From positions 372,001 to 436,000 of the forward strand of contig CAVZSO010000002.1 in NCBI GenBank assembly GCA_963777975.1: a stretch of 64,000 nt of DNA, read 5' to 3'. The notes under the pieces were generated by a model that saw nothing but the letters and a program-made list of their open reading frames with translations, had not been told where the DNA came from and did no database searches. The stretch is from CSP1-4 sp963777975 (lineage in GTDB: Bacteria; Chloroflexota; Limnocylindria; Limnocylindrales; CSP1-4). This document shows positions 63,332 to 64,000 of the stretch, one piece after another. The position numbers and the translations under genes are program-made. Numbering within the stretch: position 1 is the first letter of the stretch; each line of letters opens with the position of its first letter.

Positions 63332-64000
63332 TGCGCGCAGCGGTATTCGCCGGAGACGGTGTCGTCGAGCTGCGCGATGTTCCCGAGCCGACGGTCGAGG
63401 CAGACGATGACGTCATCATCGAGGTCGAGGCGTGCGGCATCTGCGGGACGGACCTGCAGATCCTGAACGTGCCGCCCGGCCATCCGGCGGACGTCGGTGT
63501 CGTCATGGGCCACGAGATGGTCGGCCACGTGGCGCGACTCGGTCCCGCCGCGTCTGTCGGCGGCCTGTCGGTCGGCCAACGGGTGGTCGTCGATCCAGAT
63601 CCGACGTGCGGGATCTGCCGCTTCTGCCGCGCCGGCCGGCCGGCCAACTGCGAGAACATCCGGGCGCTCGGGCATCTTCCGAAACGGTGCCCTGGCCAGG
63701 TTCGCGAAGGCGCCCGCCGGCGCGGTCTATCCGGTCGCGGCCGAGCCGAAGACCGAGGCCGCGGCGCTCATCGAGCCGCTGGCCTGTGTCGTCAACGGTG
63801 CCAACCGCGCCAACCCTCGCCCCGGCGAATCGGCGGTCATCTTCGGTGCCGGGGCGATCGGTTGCCTCTTCGCGGCCGTCTTCCGGGCGGCGGGCGTCTC
63901 GCCGATCGTCGTCGTCGAGCCGACCGAGGCGCGGCGCTCGGTCGCGGCTGCGGTCGGTGCGCAGCACGTGCTGGCGCCGGACGAGTTCGTGGCCCGTCGC
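63331..64000 (+). CDS. Zinc-type alcohol/polyol dehydrogenase (3' partial, frameshifted)
   Basis: ATG 63331 has GGAGGAGG about 8 nt upstream. MRAAVFAGDGVVELRDVPEPTVEADDDVIIEVEACGICGTDLQI gives the catalytic-zinc Cys; GHEMVGHV the His-Glu; TCGICRFCRAGRPANC the four-Cys structural zinc. Near 63671 an extra G (CTCGGGC) shifts the frame; the other frame continues LGIFRNGALARFAKAP, EPLACVVNGANRANPRPGESAVIFGAGAIGCLFAAV (Rossmann GAGAIG). It runs off the window edge. Likely oxidises the compound imported by the upstream ABC system. Confidence 0.85.
   Translation, partial: MRAAVFAGDGVVELRDVPEPTVEADDDVIIEVEACGICGTDLQILNVPPGHPADVGVVMGHEMVGHVARLGPAASVGGLSVGQRVVVDPDPTCGICRFCRAGRPANCENIRALGHLPKRCPGQVREGARRRGLSGRGRAEDRGRGAHRAAGLCRQRCQPRQPSPRRIGGHLRCRGDRLPLRGRLPGGGRLADRRRRADRGAALGRGCGRCAARAGAGRVRGPS

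Overview
The window is a gene-dense, high-GC (roughly two-thirds G+C) bacterial chromosome segment. It has two tRNA genes, about 50 protein genes on both strands, and no rRNA, CRISPR array, IS element or phage gene that I can recognise. Gene content (kbl-tdh, galU next to a PASTA kinase, folC-folP-folB, a DUF3105 protein, many leaderless starts) fits a Gram-positive-like high-GC lineage. A Chloroflexota (Limnocylindria-like) draft or metagenome genome is my best guess, but that is inference.

Layout. 1-6.8 kb: three consecutive secreted proteins (a giant SpaA/DUF11 adhesin and two small Ser/Thr/Pro-rich proteins) that share an LPST-x-T + membrane helix + basic tail; the last two share a palindromic promoter element. 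6.9-10.7 kb (minus): threonine degradation genes tdh-kbl plus a HAD phosphatase and an MBL-fold hydrolase. 10.7-16.4 kb: a DUF3105 protein, a small membrane protein, a large HTH-GAF-GGDEF-HD-GYP-like signalling protein, and a divergent methyltransferase-like gene with a repeat-bearing membrane protein. 16.5-22.5 kb: tRNA-Glu, membrane proteins, an EamA transporter, galU, a PASTA Ser/Thr kinase and a zinc-ribbon protein. 22.5-31 kb: an Ig-like membrane protein, a small Cys protein, the folate genes folC-folP-folB, then a convergent response regulator-histidine kinase-HtrA envelope-stress operon. 31-44 kb: ribosomal L25, an ABC exporter (ATPase and permease in one frame), a META lipoprotein, an aminotransferase, YceI, NUDIX, an unusual SulP-STAS-PASTA fusion, a cold-shock protein, a secreted phosphoesterase and an AlkZ-like protein. 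44-55 kb: four VOC-domain genes, an MFS-cyclic-nucleotide-domain fusion, ArsR, tRNA-Thr, Rieske, DUF2182, a redoxin, a SufR-like regulator, a TetR-controlled oxidoreductase and an F420-type oxidoreductase. 55-64 kb: a CehA/McbA-type metallohydrolase divergent from a LacI-POT-type ABC transporter-alcohol dehydrogenase operon, with a perfect LacI-type operator between them.

Two themes run through the window. First, many genes carry single-base frameshifts, mostly +1 and often GG read as GGG; these look like sequencing or assembly errors and not gene decay, so I give the restored gene extents. Second, several genes start 6-9 nt after a TANNNT -10 box, which implies leaderless transcripts. The most novel material is the surface-protein cluster with its shared operator and sorting-like tails, the SulP-PASTA fusion, and the LacI/CehA-McbA/ABC locus.
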